Shown here: in pieces, positions 7,989-16,811 of the stretch
Position numbering within the stretch: the first letter of the stretch is position 1
How the letters are laid out: each line of letters begins with the position of its first letter
Source of the DNA: Corallincola holothuriorum
GTDB lineage: Bacteria > Pseudomonadota > Gammaproteobacteria > Enterobacterales > Neiellaceae
NCBI RefSeq assembly: GCF_003336225.1
Contig: NZ_QPID01000001.1
Coordinates: forward strand, 617,549-681,548
Direction of reading: 5' to 3'
DNA length: 64,000 bases
Made by a program: the position numbers and the translations under genes
The notes under the pieces: generated by a model
Told to the model about the DNA's origin: nothing
Database searches by the model: none
Seen by the model: only the letters and a program-made list of their open reading frames with translations

Positions 7989-9314
7989 TCACTTCCGCTT
8001 CGCCGTTCTAATCACCCCTAACTCATGCTCACTCCGATCAAACACGCAGAAGTAATTACTCAGCAACGGCAACCCCAGAATCGACTGGTTTGCCCAGCCA
8101 TCGAGCTGACTAATCACAGTAAACATCGCCTCGCCCTCACCGGGCGCGTTGATCTGCCAATAGTGGGTGGCGGGACAGGTTAAGGTGACGTCGCCATACT
8201 CCCCTTCCATAACAAAATGCAGATCAGGCCAATGAGGCAGATGCAATTTGCTCATCGGTAACCCGGTCAACTGCCGCGCGGCTTTTTGCCCCGCTGCGAC
8301 CAGATCCAACAATCCGGGCTCTAGCTTGCTCAGGCAATCAGTGAAGTATTGGTACATGGGATCGGTCAGCACCATGAAGCTGGAGCCGCAATCGAAGATA
8401 CTGTTGCTCTGATAGCTCTTCTCGTATTTGGGTTGGATCCGCTCTACGTCCATCGCTGCGAACCCGTCTACCTGAAACTTCTTAATGCGGGTGTTGTAGT
8501 AAACATCATGCACCACAGACACAGCTTCCAACTCGCCGTGATACAGGTGGGTGTGTTCCTCACCGCCACCCAAAATAAGAAAACCTGTATTTAGCGGATC
8601 GTGTAGTAGTTCACTTTCTGCTTCGTCGGCTTCCGTCATGTGGTAAAACGCCCGCTGGGTATACAGTGCAAACTTGTTGCTGCAACGGCCATCCTCTTCC
8701 ATCGCGGTAAAATAGGGGGTGATATGCACGGTTGGATATTGCTTAAACAGTTTTTGAAAACTCTTAAGCTCGTTGTGATCGGCAACCGCATTAAACGGCC
8801 ATGGATAGGTATGGGCGATATCACTGCCCTGCTGTTGCAAGTAGTCAGACATGTCGTGAACCGTGTCTAGCGGCGCGTAGGCCAATCCCCAGATGCCATC
8901 CGCTTCGAAAAAATTACGTTGTGGCTCTTCAACAATCAGCGCCAGCGCCACATCATCCAACACCACTTGTTCATCATCGTGGCCGATACCAATCTGTGAA
9001 TGCACCACGGGTCCCGCCCAACCACCTGCGCCATAGGCGATCGCCTGCGCCAGCGGCGTGGGTTTGAGGTGGGCGTCCTGATCGGGCAACACTTTGTCTG
9101 CCCGCACCGCTAAGGCGGAACTGCCCGTGTCGAGCAACACATTCACCAGGCGCTTCTCACTTCCCACATATATTGGCGCGGTGTAGCCGCCTTCGGCGTA
9201 CGCCATGGTGATGGGAATAACGATCGCTTCATGAAAGCTTGTTTCGGCCTTGGCTTTACGCGGCTCAGCCTGCGAATGCACGAGAGTCTGCTTGTCTTGG
9301 CTGTTTTGCGTCAT
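7989..9314 (-). CDS. Pepsin-like aspartic protease (family A1, shewasin-like)
   Basis: A 441-aa homologue of eukaryotic pepsins, a family rare in bacteria and known there from the shewasins of Shewanella. It has both lobes: the first catalytic motif is VLLDTGSSALAV (about residue 60) and the second SIFDCGSSFMVL (about 310). The closing ILGLPLLSNYFCVFDRSEHE matches the end of A1 proteases. The second motif reads DCGSS where DTG or DSG is usual; the Asp is kept. No signal peptide or pro-segment is visible, so it is probably active in the cytoplasm as a single chain. The start has GGAG nine bases before ATG. It is monocistronic or precedes the borosin operon. Confidence 0.9.
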   Translation of the reverse strand: MTQNSQDKQTLVHSQAEPRKAKAETSFHEAIVIPITMAYAEGGYTAPIYVGSEKRLVNVLLDTGSSALAVRADKVLPDQDAHLKPTPLAQAIAYGAGGWAGPVVHSQIGIGHDDEQVVLDDVALALIVEEPQRNFFEADGIWGLAYAPLDTVHDMSDYLQQQGSDIAHTYPWPFNAVADHNELKSFQKLFKQYPTVHITPYFTAMEEDGRCSNKFALYTQRAFYHMTEADEAESELLHDPLNTGFLILGGGEEHTHLYHGELEAVSVVHDVYYNTRIKKFQVDGFAAMDVERIQPKYEKSYQSNSIFDCGSSFMVLTDPMYQYFTDCLSKLEPGLLDLVAAGQKAARQLTGLPMSKLHLPHWPDLHFVMEGEYGDVTLTCPATHYWQINAPGEGEAMFTVISQLDGWANQSILGLPLLSNYFCVFDRSEHELGVIRTAKRK

Positions 9315-9362
9315 GGTGTACCGCTCCGTCTTTGCATTATCCGTTTATCGCTATGACTTCGA

Positions 9363-10367
9363 TCATGGCTTGCTTTTTACTGTCATCAACGCGATACCCA
9401 GCAGCACGAGACTACCGGCCGTTATCAAACCCTGAGTGATCGGCTCTTGCAACCAGAGCGCTGCGCCAATAGCAGCCAATATCGGCACCAGCAATTGGCT
9501 AACGGCGGCATAACTGGCCTGTAGATAGCGTAACGCCTGATACCAAAGCGCGTAGCCCACACCAGATGCCAGAGCACCAGAAGCAACGGCAAGATACAAA
9601 CCCCGGTGGTCGAGATTGATATGTATTGTGATCTCGTCTAACCAGAGCGAGGCAAACAACACAAAAATCAATGCAACTAATACGATCCAAAGTAGAGAGG
9701 CTGCAAAATGATCCCGGCTCTCTTTTAACGGATCTAAGCTGCCGCGCCCCGCCAAGGTGTAGAACCCCCAAGCGATCCCCGCTACTACCATGAGGCCAAC
9801 CCCGATAAAGCTGATGTTGCTAGCATCACTCTGTTTGGTTACTGCTGGTAGCACCAGCCAAACAAACCCTGTCAACGCAAATAGGAAACCTAGCCATTGT
9901 CTTTTGCTTAACGACTCGCGTTGCACTAGCGCTGCTGTCATCAATGTAAATTGCACTGTGGCAAACAATATCAGTGCGCCAAGGGCTGCGCCCAGCTCAA
10001 CATAAGCCAGGGAAAAACCTAAGGCATATAATGCAAGCCACAAAGCGGCACCGCGGCGCAACCAAGACCTGTTAACAGAAAGCGCTTTGCTGTCTTTGCT
10101 GGGGCATGCCGAGACCAGCGATACACGACGCTCAATCAGCCATCGCCGCAGTAGAGTGAGTACCGCCAACATCACTGCGCCAGAGAATAATCGCACCAGC
10201 GTAAAACTATACGGATCCATCGCTTGCGCTGTTTCAGCTGCGGGAGCCAATGCCTGCCGACACAACAAAGAGTTGGCTGCAAACGCCAGCAAAGCGAGGG
10301 ATGTCAGCGCAACGGTACGAAGCTCGATGAGTAAGGAGTGTGATTCAACAGGCGTTTTGGCTTCCAT
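9363..10367 (-). CDS. EamA/DMT superfamily transporter
   Basis: An inner-membrane protein of about 334 aa with ten predicted membrane segments in two EamA repeats. Examples are TVALTSLALLAFAANSLLC at the N-terminus, ALGALILFATVQFTLMTAAL, FIGVGLMVVAGIAWGFYTLAG and the C-terminal LLVPILAAIGAALWL. Family members export amino acids or metabolites; the substrate here is unknown. Start codons TTG and ATG lie close together; the ATG at 10367 was chosen. It ends 49 bp before the pepsin-like gene. Confidence 0.9.
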   Translation of the reverse strand: MEAKTPVESHSLLIELRTVALTSLALLAFAANSLLCRQALAPAAETAQAMDPYSFTLVRLFSGAVMLAVLTLLRRWLIERRVSLVSACPSKDSKALSVNRSWLRRGAALWLALYALGFSLAYVELGAALGALILFATVQFTLMTAALVQRESLSKRQWLGFLFALTGFVWLVLPAVTKQSDASNISFIGVGLMVVAGIAWGFYTLAGRGSLDPLKESRDHFAASLLWIVLVALIFVLFASLWLDEITIHINLDHRGLYLAVASGALASGVGYALWYQALRYLQASYAAVSQLLVPILAAIGAALWLQEPITQGLITAGSLVLLGIALMTVKSKP

Positions 10368-10373
10368 CAACAA

Positions 10374-10915
10374 CTCATAAGTTAACCTTGGTTGCTAAAG
10401 CTAATGAACAACAGCCTAAAAAGCTAGTTTTGGTCATAGTGATCGCTGTCAAAAAACTTGTCAGTCATCACTCGAAATTTGTAGTAATTAATCAAAAGCT
10501 AACTAACTGATTTAAAAGTAACCAAGAAAAAGCGGTAACTAAATGTTAACATTCACCGCTGTTACTTGTAACATTGCAGTAATAAATTGATGTGCATCAT
10601 AGTTACAAACGCCTATACTGTCTGTTGGACGACTACAGATTCCACATGGAAGAAATTGGTAGAGCAAGGTATACACGCCCTTCCATTTCATCCTTACATT
10701 AACAAGTCAGTGACTTTTTAATGGTGTACCAGCGAGGTAAATAGTGCTCGCACAGTACAAGGGATGACAATAGAAAATGATGTTGCCTGGCTGGTAGTCG
10801 GTCGATAACTGTAAAAAGAATGTCCTTGTGGCGCGTGAAAGGACACATTGAAGAAAGTGGTACGTTACACCGGTAGTAGTTAGCAGTTGGCGGCGGACGT
10901 TTCAAGGAGCTCAAA
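10374..10915. other. Intergenic region between divergent genes
   Basis: About 540 bases between two divergently transcribed genes. It is AT-rich in its first half and includes a perfect 12-bp palindrome AATGTTAACATT at 10542-10553 inside a looser AGCGGT...ACCGCT pair (10531-10560). A TATACT at about 10614-10619 could be a -10 element for the rightward gene, giving a long leader. No RNA gene was recognised, and the minus-strand open frame at 10699-10914 has no family resemblance. Confidence 0.4.
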
Positions 10916-11659
10916 ATGAACCTCAGTTACAGAGATATCTTCTTGGTACTATTTGGTGCCGGGTTTACAGCATTTGTGAACTCAGTTTCCAGTAACCAAG
11001 ACGCTTCTCAAGCAATTCCGGTGTCTCAAATGGCAGCAGTGGACGCAGTCATTGTGGAAGAAGCAGAACCTAAGTTAGCAACCTCCAAGCTAACCATCGA
11101 AATACCTTCCAGCAAAGCTGGCGAAAAAACCTTCTTAGAAGCATTTGATAGCGAGTCGAAACTCACTAACGCTGAGCGTTGGCATATGGTGGCAACCTAT
11201 TTTTCCGAAGAGGAAGGTGCCAACAAGCCTAATTTCGATCTCAGTCAGCCTGCCCTTGCGGCGACTTACCTTAACCAACTAATCACCGACAGTGGGATCA
11301 GTTTCGACAACAAGCTGGCGATCGCTGACGCTTTGCAGAAATTGCAAGACGCGCCAAATCAGCCTGGAGTTGTTGCCTATTTCCACGACCAGTTGGATGA
11401 GATTGACGAGCCAGCACAACAAGTGCGTACACTTAAAGTGATGCACGAAGCCACCGAAGAGTACATGCTCGATGAAGTGGTGTTGCTGTTGGATAGCGAC
11501 GCCAGTGAAGTTCGTTTAGCGGCACTTGAGGTCTTGGTGCATGCTCCGCACAGTGATGCGCTTGAGCAACGGTTGAATCGACTATACGAAAGTGATCAAT
11601 CTGACGAAGTTAGCAAGCGAGCGTTGACCGCACTAACCAAGTTCAGAGAACAACCATAA
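10916..11659 (+). CDS. Membrane-anchored/secreted protein with HEAT-like repeats, unknown function
   Basis: A 247-aa protein with an N-terminal hydrophobic segment (IFLVLFGAGFTAFVNSV) acting as signal or anchor. A low-complexity acidic linker follows, then a helical C-terminal half. That half contains two-helix units such as MLDEVVLLLDSDASEVRLAA followed by LEVLVHAPHSDALEQRL, typical of HEAT-like scaffolds. No catalytic motif is seen. The start is secure (CAAGGAG before ATG) and a strong terminator follows. Confidence 0.75.
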   Translation: MNLSYRDIFLVLFGAGFTAFVNSVSSNQDASQAIPVSQMAAVDAVIVEEAEPKLATSKLTIEIPSSKAGEKTFLEAFDSESKLTNAERWHMVATYFSEEEGANKPNFDLSQPALAATYLNQLITDSGISFDNKLAIADALQKLQDAPNQPGVVAYFHDQLDEIDEPAQQVRTLKVMHEATEEYMLDEVVLLLDSDASEVRLAALEVLVHAPHSDALEQRLNRLYESDQSDEVSKRALTALTKFREQP

Positions 11660-11676
11660 TCGTTTCTCGCTAACAA

Positions 11677-11701
11677 ACCGGGCCTCTCGCCCGGTTTTTT
11701 G
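11677..11701 (+). terminator. Rho-independent terminator
   Basis: ACCGGGC-CTCTC-GCCCGGT followed by a T run, 15 bases after the stop of the HEAT-like gene. Confidence 0.92.
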
Positions 11702-11802
11702 TTTTTATGCCAACCCTCTAAAAATTCGACATTTATCTGTCATAGTTTCGATTTCTGACTTACCTTTAACGAATAAGTAATAGACGTTAGAGTGCCCCCG
11801 CC

Positions 11803-12672
11803 ATGGAAGAAAATATTGCTGATGTGCAGAAGTACTACGACCTGATCGCTGATTTCTTGGTGGAGTACAGTTTCCAACTGTTAGGTGCCATCGTAGTTCT
11901 GCTGATCGGTCTCTGGATCGCTAAGAAAGTAGGCATTTGGATCAATAACCTATGCTTGCGCCACCACGTTGATGTGACCCTGGCAAACTTTCTCGCCAAT
12001 ATGGTGAAGATCGCCATCATCGTGATGGTGGTCATTATGACCCTCAATCAACTTGGCATTGCCATCACACCATTTGTCGCAGCGATAGGTGCCGCATCAT
12101 TAGGTGCTGGTTTGGCTTTCCAAGGCATGCTCTCTAACTATGCGGCAGGCTTAACCATCATTCTTACCCGGCTGTTTACTATCGGTAATACCATCCGAGT
12201 GCAAGGCGTTCACGGCGTGGTTAAGGAGATAAACCTTGCCACCACCTTGTTAGAAAACGAAGACGGCGAACTGATCCTGATCCCTAACAAACACATTGTC
12301 GGCGAAATAGTCCATAACTCTGCTGCGGCTCGAGTGATCGAAGCTGAAGTTGGGGTTGCCTACGATACGGATATCGACAAGGCATTAGCCGTGATCCAAG
12401 AAGCGATAGCGCAAACAGATGATAGTCAGGACAAAGCCAACAATAACGACAGTGAAGCCACAGAGAGCGACACTTTAACGCCGAATATCGGTATCGACCG
12501 CTTTGATGACAGCGCCATTGTTATCGGCTATCGGGTCTGGGTACCCAGTCTCAGCTTTTTTGAGCGCAAATACGCGCTGAATAAAGCAGTCATTGACGCT
12601 TTACGTCGCGAAAACATCCAGATCCCATTTCCACAAAGAGTTGTCCATCAGTACAAGGATCCCGCGAGCTAA
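11803..12672 (+). CDS. mscS: Small-conductance mechanosensitive channel (MscS family)
   Basis: A 289-aa inner-membrane channel, close in length to E. coli MscS (286 aa). Three membrane segments are visible: LLGAIVVLLIGLWIAKKVGI, IAIIVMVVIMTLNQLGI and the pore-lining glycine/alanine-rich AIGAASLGAGLAFQGMLSNY (TM3). The cytoplasmic beta domain (RVQGVHGVVKEINLATTLL, IPNKHIVGEIVHNSA) and alpha/beta domain follow. An acidic insert (about residues 206-226) is longer than in E. coli. It releases solutes at hypo-osmotic shock. The ribosome-binding site is weak. Confidence 0.93.
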   Translation: MEENIADVQKYYDLIADFLVEYSFQLLGAIVVLLIGLWIAKKVGIWINNLCLRHHVDVTLANFLANMVKIAIIVMVVIMTLNQLGIAITPFVAAIGAASLGAGLAFQGMLSNYAAGLTIILTRLFTIGNTIRVQGVHGVVKEINLATTLLENEDGELILIPNKHIVGEIVHNSAAARVIEAEVGVAYDTDIDKALAVIQEAIAQTDDSQDKANNNDSEATESDTLTPNIGIDRFDDSAIVIGYRVWVPSLSFFERKYALNKAVIDALRRENIQIPFPQRVVHQYKDPAS

Positions 12673-12694
12673 TCCTGCTGTACTGCCGCAGATC

Positions 12695-12724
12695 AAAAAA
12701 GCCGACTTAACGTCGGCTTTTTCA
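12695..12724. terminator. Bidirectional terminator between mscS and slyD
   Basis: A-run, GCCGAC-TTAA-CGTCGGC and T-run form a symmetric hairpin that serves both converging genes. Confidence 0.9.
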
Positions 12725-12739
12725 GGCAATAAGTATTGC

Positions 12740-13219
12740 TTAGTGATTACAGCTTGGACCGTGCACGTGACCATGCTCCAGTTCATCATCTTTCGGCTCA
12801 CGCACAGCGGCAACACTGCCCGTAAACGTGAGTGTCTTGCCTGCTAATGGGTGGTTGCCATCAACAGTCACTGTGTCATCACTGACGTTTGTGACAACAA
12901 CGCGCACCGGACCTTGATTGGTTTCAGCGGTGAAAGCCATACCAACGACGATCTCTTCAGTCTGTTGGAATGCTTCTTTAGGTACTTCCTGAACCATTTC
13001 GGCATGGATCTCACCATAACCATCTTTTGGTTCAACAACCACTTCAAATTCAGTACCCGCTTCCATGCCTGTCAGCGCATTTTCTAACCCTGGGATAAGA
13101 TTGCCGTGGCCATGTAAATACTCAAGCGGCGTACCTTCGGCAGAAGCATCTAGTACTTCACCACTGGCGTCTTTAACTTGATAATTAATCGATACGACTT
13201 TGTTCTCTGCAACTGTCAT
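12740..13219 (-). CDS. slyD: FKBP-type peptidyl-prolyl cis-trans isomerase SlyD
   Basis: A 159-aa FKBP/SlyD-type prolyl isomerase. The FKBP part reads VVSINYQVKDASGEVLD...PLEYLHGHGNLIPGLENAL, and the inserted IF chaperone domain spans about residues 70-125. The His-rich tail (HGHVHGPSCNH) is much shorter than in E. coli SlyD but keeps several metal ligands. SlyD helps folding and supplies nickel to metalloenzymes in the cytoplasm; nickel delivery is less sure with so short a tail. Confidence 0.93.
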   Translation of the reverse strand: MTVAENKVVSINYQVKDASGEVLDASAEGTPLEYLHGHGNLIPGLENALTGMEAGTEFEVVVEPKDGYGEIHAEMVQEVPKEAFQQTEEIVVGMAFTAETNQGPVRVVVTNVSDDTVTVDGNHPLAGKTLTFTGSVAAVREPKDDELEHGHVHGPSCNH

Positions 13220-13366
13220 TTAAATTCCTGTGCTTATCAGTGCATGGTTCATGAGCTTAAACCCATGGTAAATAGATAGTGAGGCTAGGCCTAACAGCTA
13301 TCCGCTCTACGGTCTTTCAAATCAGCCCGCTAACACCGTTAAGCATCAGCATTTTGCTTATCCCAT

Positions 13367-15760
13367 TTAGTTATGGGCAGCAGGCAGTAATTTCAAGTGA
13401 TAAATGGTCTGTTGCGGCAAAAAGGGGGATGGGTTGCCCTCAACCCAATCCTGATGACCAGCCTGATAGAACTCAGAGAACGGATGTCCGCTCTGCCCAG
13501 TTGGCATATGAAATATGCCATCAGCTTCCCTACCCGGCGCTACCACCATACGTTGTGACGCGCCAAACGCTCGTCCCTGTATCCGAACTACGTTTTTCCG
13601 GTCTCCAGCAATTGCTTGTTGCGGCATATCAAGAAAATAACCAAGCCCCGGTACCGCTCTGCTTAACGGGTGTTGCAGATGCAGCTGATGAGCTAGCCCC
13701 CACGTTGCTTCGTCAGCCGGCAATCCATTAAGTGTAAGTTCACTAAATGCGGTGCGAGCGCTGTTTAGCAGCAGCGCTTCCCAACTCACAAACGCCGGAT
13801 TAAGCAAGTGATCGGGCTGCTCACTGATCAGCAGCCATAAAGGGTTATCAATAAAGTTGTCGATACGTTTTACGCTAAACCCTTGGTAGTCCTTCAATGT
13901 CAGAGCTTGATAAACCGGCCCTAGGCTGTTTTCAAGCACCGCTTGGCGATAAGCACTCACCAAACGATAACTGACAGACGACACTTCGGCATGCCCATCC
14001 CACTCATCTAAAATGGCTAACAGTTCTGCGGCAAACACGGGCTCAGGTTGAATATCAACCACATCCCGCAAATGGTCTGCCCAGCGCCCCAGCAACCGGT
14101 TTTCAGTGTCGAGTTGGATCGCCAACAGATCGGCCTCATTCAATTTGGTTTTAGCCGCTAAGCGCTCAGCAATGGTGCCAGCCCGGATCCCGATGTCGTA
14201 ACCACCATCACCAATCAAAGGGTAACGTTGATCCATTAACACCTGCGAATTAGCCGTCCACAAATAGCCGTCTAACTCATCGGCGACCACGCGGGGATAA
14301 TCTTCTGCCGCACGATACCCCTGCCAGTTACCATCCTGTTGTGACCAATCCTGTACCCACTGTTTATCTAACCAAAGGCGATCAGGGATAGCGCCAAAAA
14401 CACTCCAGGAAAGGTTGCCCTCGGCATCCGCCAGCATCATGTTTTGCGCCGGAACACCGCTGCGGCTGGCAATCGCTAACGCTTCAGCACTGCTCAGCGC
14501 TTTAGACAGCTCCATGATCTTAAAGTTAGCCCCTTGTTGATCATGAGCGATCCAGCGATAGGCAAGCAGGTTCCCCTGTTCATCTTCACCAATCACCGGT
14601 CCCCAGATAGTTTCACGCACGGTAAATGGATTCGGGTGGTTGTTAACCATGATGATCTCTTCATGGTAATCAAATTCACGCCAGCCAGTGGGGGTCAAGT
14701 ACTGACTGCGGCGGTCATCCGTCACTAACCTAACCACCTCACTCCAGTCGCCATAGGTATTGGTAAAACCCCAGGCAATTTTTTCATTACTACCCACCAC
14801 CATAGCCGGTGTACCAGGTAACGTAGCCCCGGTGACTCGGCGCCCGTCCTCCAGATACCAACTGGCACGATACCAGGTATTAGGAACGCGAATGCCCAGA
14901 TGCATATCATCCGCGACAATGGCAGCCCCATGATGGCTGCGACTGCCAGCAACGCCCCAGTTATTACTGCCAGGGATCCCTTCGTCCGCCCAATGATAAG
15001 CGGCCAGCGTATGACCTGGCGCTAAGCCGCTCAGTAGATCAGCGATTGGCATCTCGGGCAAAGCCAGGCGGGTAGTAACGTCGCCCGCCAGCGGTGCTTC
15101 CCAATGGAATTTCGAATCGTCACCAATATCTGCTGGCTGCGGCCTGAGAAATTCAAACCAGTCAGCAGGAAGCTGCGCCTGCATAAAGTCGAGGGAGCGT
15201 TCATAGCTACCGTCATGATCCTGCAGATCAACATACATAGAATAGAGACACAGCAGACTGTCTTCTGCAGACCAGGGGCGAACAGATTGCATCAACAGTA
15301 GATACTCAAAGGGGCGCGCGCCTAAACTGGCCACTCCTTCATTCACACCCGCGGTATATGAATCAATCACGGTGCGCTGTGCCTCTGGTAGCGCCTCGAT
15401 GGTTTGCCTTGCCCGCGCTCTAAACCTATGGGTACGCATTTCTCGATCCCAGTCCAGCGCTGCGCTACCAAACAATTCCGATAGTTCACCGGCAGCGTTT
15501 CTTCGCAGCAGATCCATTTGAAAATAACGATCTTGGCCATGCAGCCAACCAAGGGCATAAGCTCTATCCGCATCATTGGCGGCAGATATCGTCGGCACGC
15601 CATGACTATCCCGCTCGATTTTTACCGCCTGCGTAAGCGGGTGACCACCCCACTCACCTTCTAATACAGGTAGACTGGCCGTCACCGCAAAATAGACCCC
15701 GCCGAACGCCAGCAGGGTTAGCACAAACGCCATCAGCAGCAATCGCTTAATGATTTTCAT
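13367..15760 (-). CDS. Penicillin acylase family amidase (Ntn hydrolase)
   Basis: A 797-aa precursor of the penicillin G/AHL acylase family. The N-terminus has a membrane or signal segment (LLLMAFVLTLLAFGGVYFAV), so the enzyme acts in the periplasm. The alpha part contains VKIERDSHGVPTISA and YALGWLHGQDRYFQMDLLRR. The cleavage site is at GIPGSNNWGVAGS, where the Ser becomes the N-terminal nucleophile of the beta subunit. The beta part has ADDMHLGIRVPNTWYR and the late Asn-rich WTANSQV. The natural substrate may be acyl-homoserine lactones or other amides; sequence alone does not decide. Confidence 0.92.
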   Translation of the reverse strand: MKIIKRLLLMAFVLTLLAFGGVYFAVTASLPVLEGEWGGHPLTQAVKIERDSHGVPTISAANDADRAYALGWLHGQDRYFQMDLLRRNAAGELSELFGSAALDWDREMRTHRFRARARQTIEALPEAQRTVIDSYTAGVNEGVASLGARPFEYLLLMQSVRPWSAEDSLLCLYSMYVDLQDHDGSYERSLDFMQAQLPADWFEFLRPQPADIGDDSKFHWEAPLAGDVTTRLALPEMPIADLLSGLAPGHTLAAYHWADEGIPGSNNWGVAGSRSHHGAAIVADDMHLGIRVPNTWYRASWYLEDGRRVTGATLPGTPAMVVGSNEKIAWGFTNTYGDWSEVVRLVTDDRRSQYLTPTGWREFDYHEEIIMVNNHPNPFTVRETIWGPVIGEDEQGNLLAYRWIAHDQQGANFKIMELSKALSSAEALAIASRSGVPAQNMMLADAEGNLSWSVFGAIPDRLWLDKQWVQDWSQQDGNWQGYRAAEDYPRVVADELDGYLWTANSQVLMDQRYPLIGDGGYDIGIRAGTIAERLAAKTKLNEADLLAIQLDTENRLLGRWADHLRDVVDIQPEPVFAAELLAILDEWDGHAEVSSVSYRLVSAYRQAVLENSLGPVYQALTLKDYQGFSVKRIDNFIDNPLWLLISEQPDHLLNPAFVSWEALLLNSARTAFSELTLNGLPADEATWGLAHQLHLQHPLSRAVPGLGYFLDMPQQAIAGDRKNVVRIQGRAFGASQRMVVAPGREADGIFHMPTGQSGHPFSEFYQAGHQDWVEGNPSPFLPQQTIYHLKLLPAAHN

Positions 15761-15937
15761 CGAATACTCGCAAACAAAGGAGATAACAATTAGGTCGTTA
15801 ATGAAACTTAGCGCAGTTTTAACTTTAATTTAAATCAATCAGTTAGAAATGTGCCACGGGTTTGATATGACGACAATATTAGGGGTGACAACGGAATAAA
15901 CAGGAGGAGTTTTACGGTGTTTACAAAGGTCAAACAT

Positions 15938-15956
15938 GGCCCTTGTAGCAAGGGCC
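15938..15956 (-). terminator. Hairpin after HiPIP gene
   Basis: GGCCCTTG-TAG-CAAGGGCC, 17 bases beyond the stop of the HiPIP gene. The stem is strong but no clear U tract follows on the minus strand. Confidence 0.5.
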
Positions 15957-15972
15957 ATCTACGACTCGGCTA

Positions 15973-16278
15973 TTAAGGCTTTTTAACCCAGCCTGCGCAC
16001 CAACCTTTTGCGTTCACCAGTTTACCTGGGAACAGATTGCAGGGACGCCATTCATCACCGTCGGTACCGGTGATATGCATACAATTAGCGCAGTCCTGTT
16101 CAGCATTTTCACTGGCGTGCACATACTTAAGTGCTTTCGCCGTCGCATCATCTAACGACAAGTGAGGCATGTCGCCAGCATGAGCAAATTGACGCAGTTG
16201 TGTTCCTACCGTGACTCCAACAATACCTAACGAAGCATATTTGAGGAAACGGCGACGATCATTTTGGTTAACGGGCAT
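15973..16278 (-). CDS. High-potential iron-sulfur protein (HiPIP), Tat-exported
   Basis: A 101-aa HiPIP, a periplasmic electron carrier with one 4Fe-4S cluster. The twin-arginine signal is DRRRFLKYASLGIVG. The four cluster cysteines lie in the pattern DCANCMHI, then WRPCNLFPG, then GWCAGWVKKP. The true start is the ATG at 16278, which has GGAG nine bases upstream. A longer frame upstream would add twenty residues ahead of the Tat motif without a ribosome-binding site. Partners are probably photosynthetic-like or respiratory cytochromes, unknown here. Confidence 0.93.
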   Translation of the reverse strand: MPVNQNDRRRFLKYASLGIVGVTVGTQLRQFAHAGDMPHLSLDDATAKALKYVHASENAEQDCANCMHITGTDGDEWRPCNLFPGKLVNAKGWCAGWVKKP

Positions 16279-16390
16279 TTTATTATTCTCCGTGGCTATC
16301 CACAGTGTTTTTACTGTTGCCAGAGAAGAATAGTTCAATTTGAATAATTGGTATGTGAACTAACTCATTGAAGTTAATTTAGTTGTTAAT

Positions 16391-16420
16391 AAAAAAAGGC
16401 TTCCGTCAGGAAGCCTTTTT
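16391..16420 (-). terminator. Rho-independent terminator after 61-aa gene
   Basis: AAGGCTTCC-GTCA-GGAAGCCTT flanked by A and T runs. It closes the small gene that ends at 16436 and separates it from the HiPIP gene. Confidence 0.88.
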
Positions 16421-16435
16421 GCGGTCAAACATGGC

Positions 16436-16621
16436 CTATTCGTGGCCATGTCCAGAAAACAGTTGCTGGTAAACCTCTTCGGCTTCCATACCCCGACGAT
16501 AAAGGGGCTCTAGCTGACGATGGGATAACTGACTGGCTTCATCAGCCATGGTTGGGTCACTTTCGGCCGCCAAGCGGGCGATCTTTTCACGCCACACAAT
16601 GAAGTTACTTGCACTTGCCAA
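16436..16621 (-). CDS. Small hypothetical protein with TTG start
   Basis: A 61-aa soluble helical protein ending in a short His motif (GHGHE). It is not a family I recognise. The start is read as TTG at 16619-16621, because a perfect AAGGAGG sits five bases before it. The upstream ATG at 16693 would add 24 unstructured residues and lacks a ribosome-binding site. It has its own terminator and lies between prpD and the HiPIP gene. Confidence 0.7.
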   Translation of the reverse strand: MASASNFIVWREKIARLAAESDPTMADEASQLSHRQLEPLYRRGMEAEEVYQQLFSGHGHE

Positions 16622-16811
16622 GGGAACCTCCTTGAAAATCAAATAAGAACTCTGGGTTGGCGGACTACTCACTCGCCAGCGAATAATTTTCACATTTACT
16701 TTGACAGTAAAAGTTCAAAAAGTGTCCAAAAAAATGGCTACTTTAACGATCAGTAGCCAATTTCATTTGATCGATCACATTGCCGAAACAAAGTCAGTAA
16801 CGAATGCCGCG

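Noticed and set aside
10650..10700. Segment TTGGTAGAGCAAGG looking like a tRNA D-arm
   Set aside because: No acceptor stem, anticodon arm or T-loop can be built around it.
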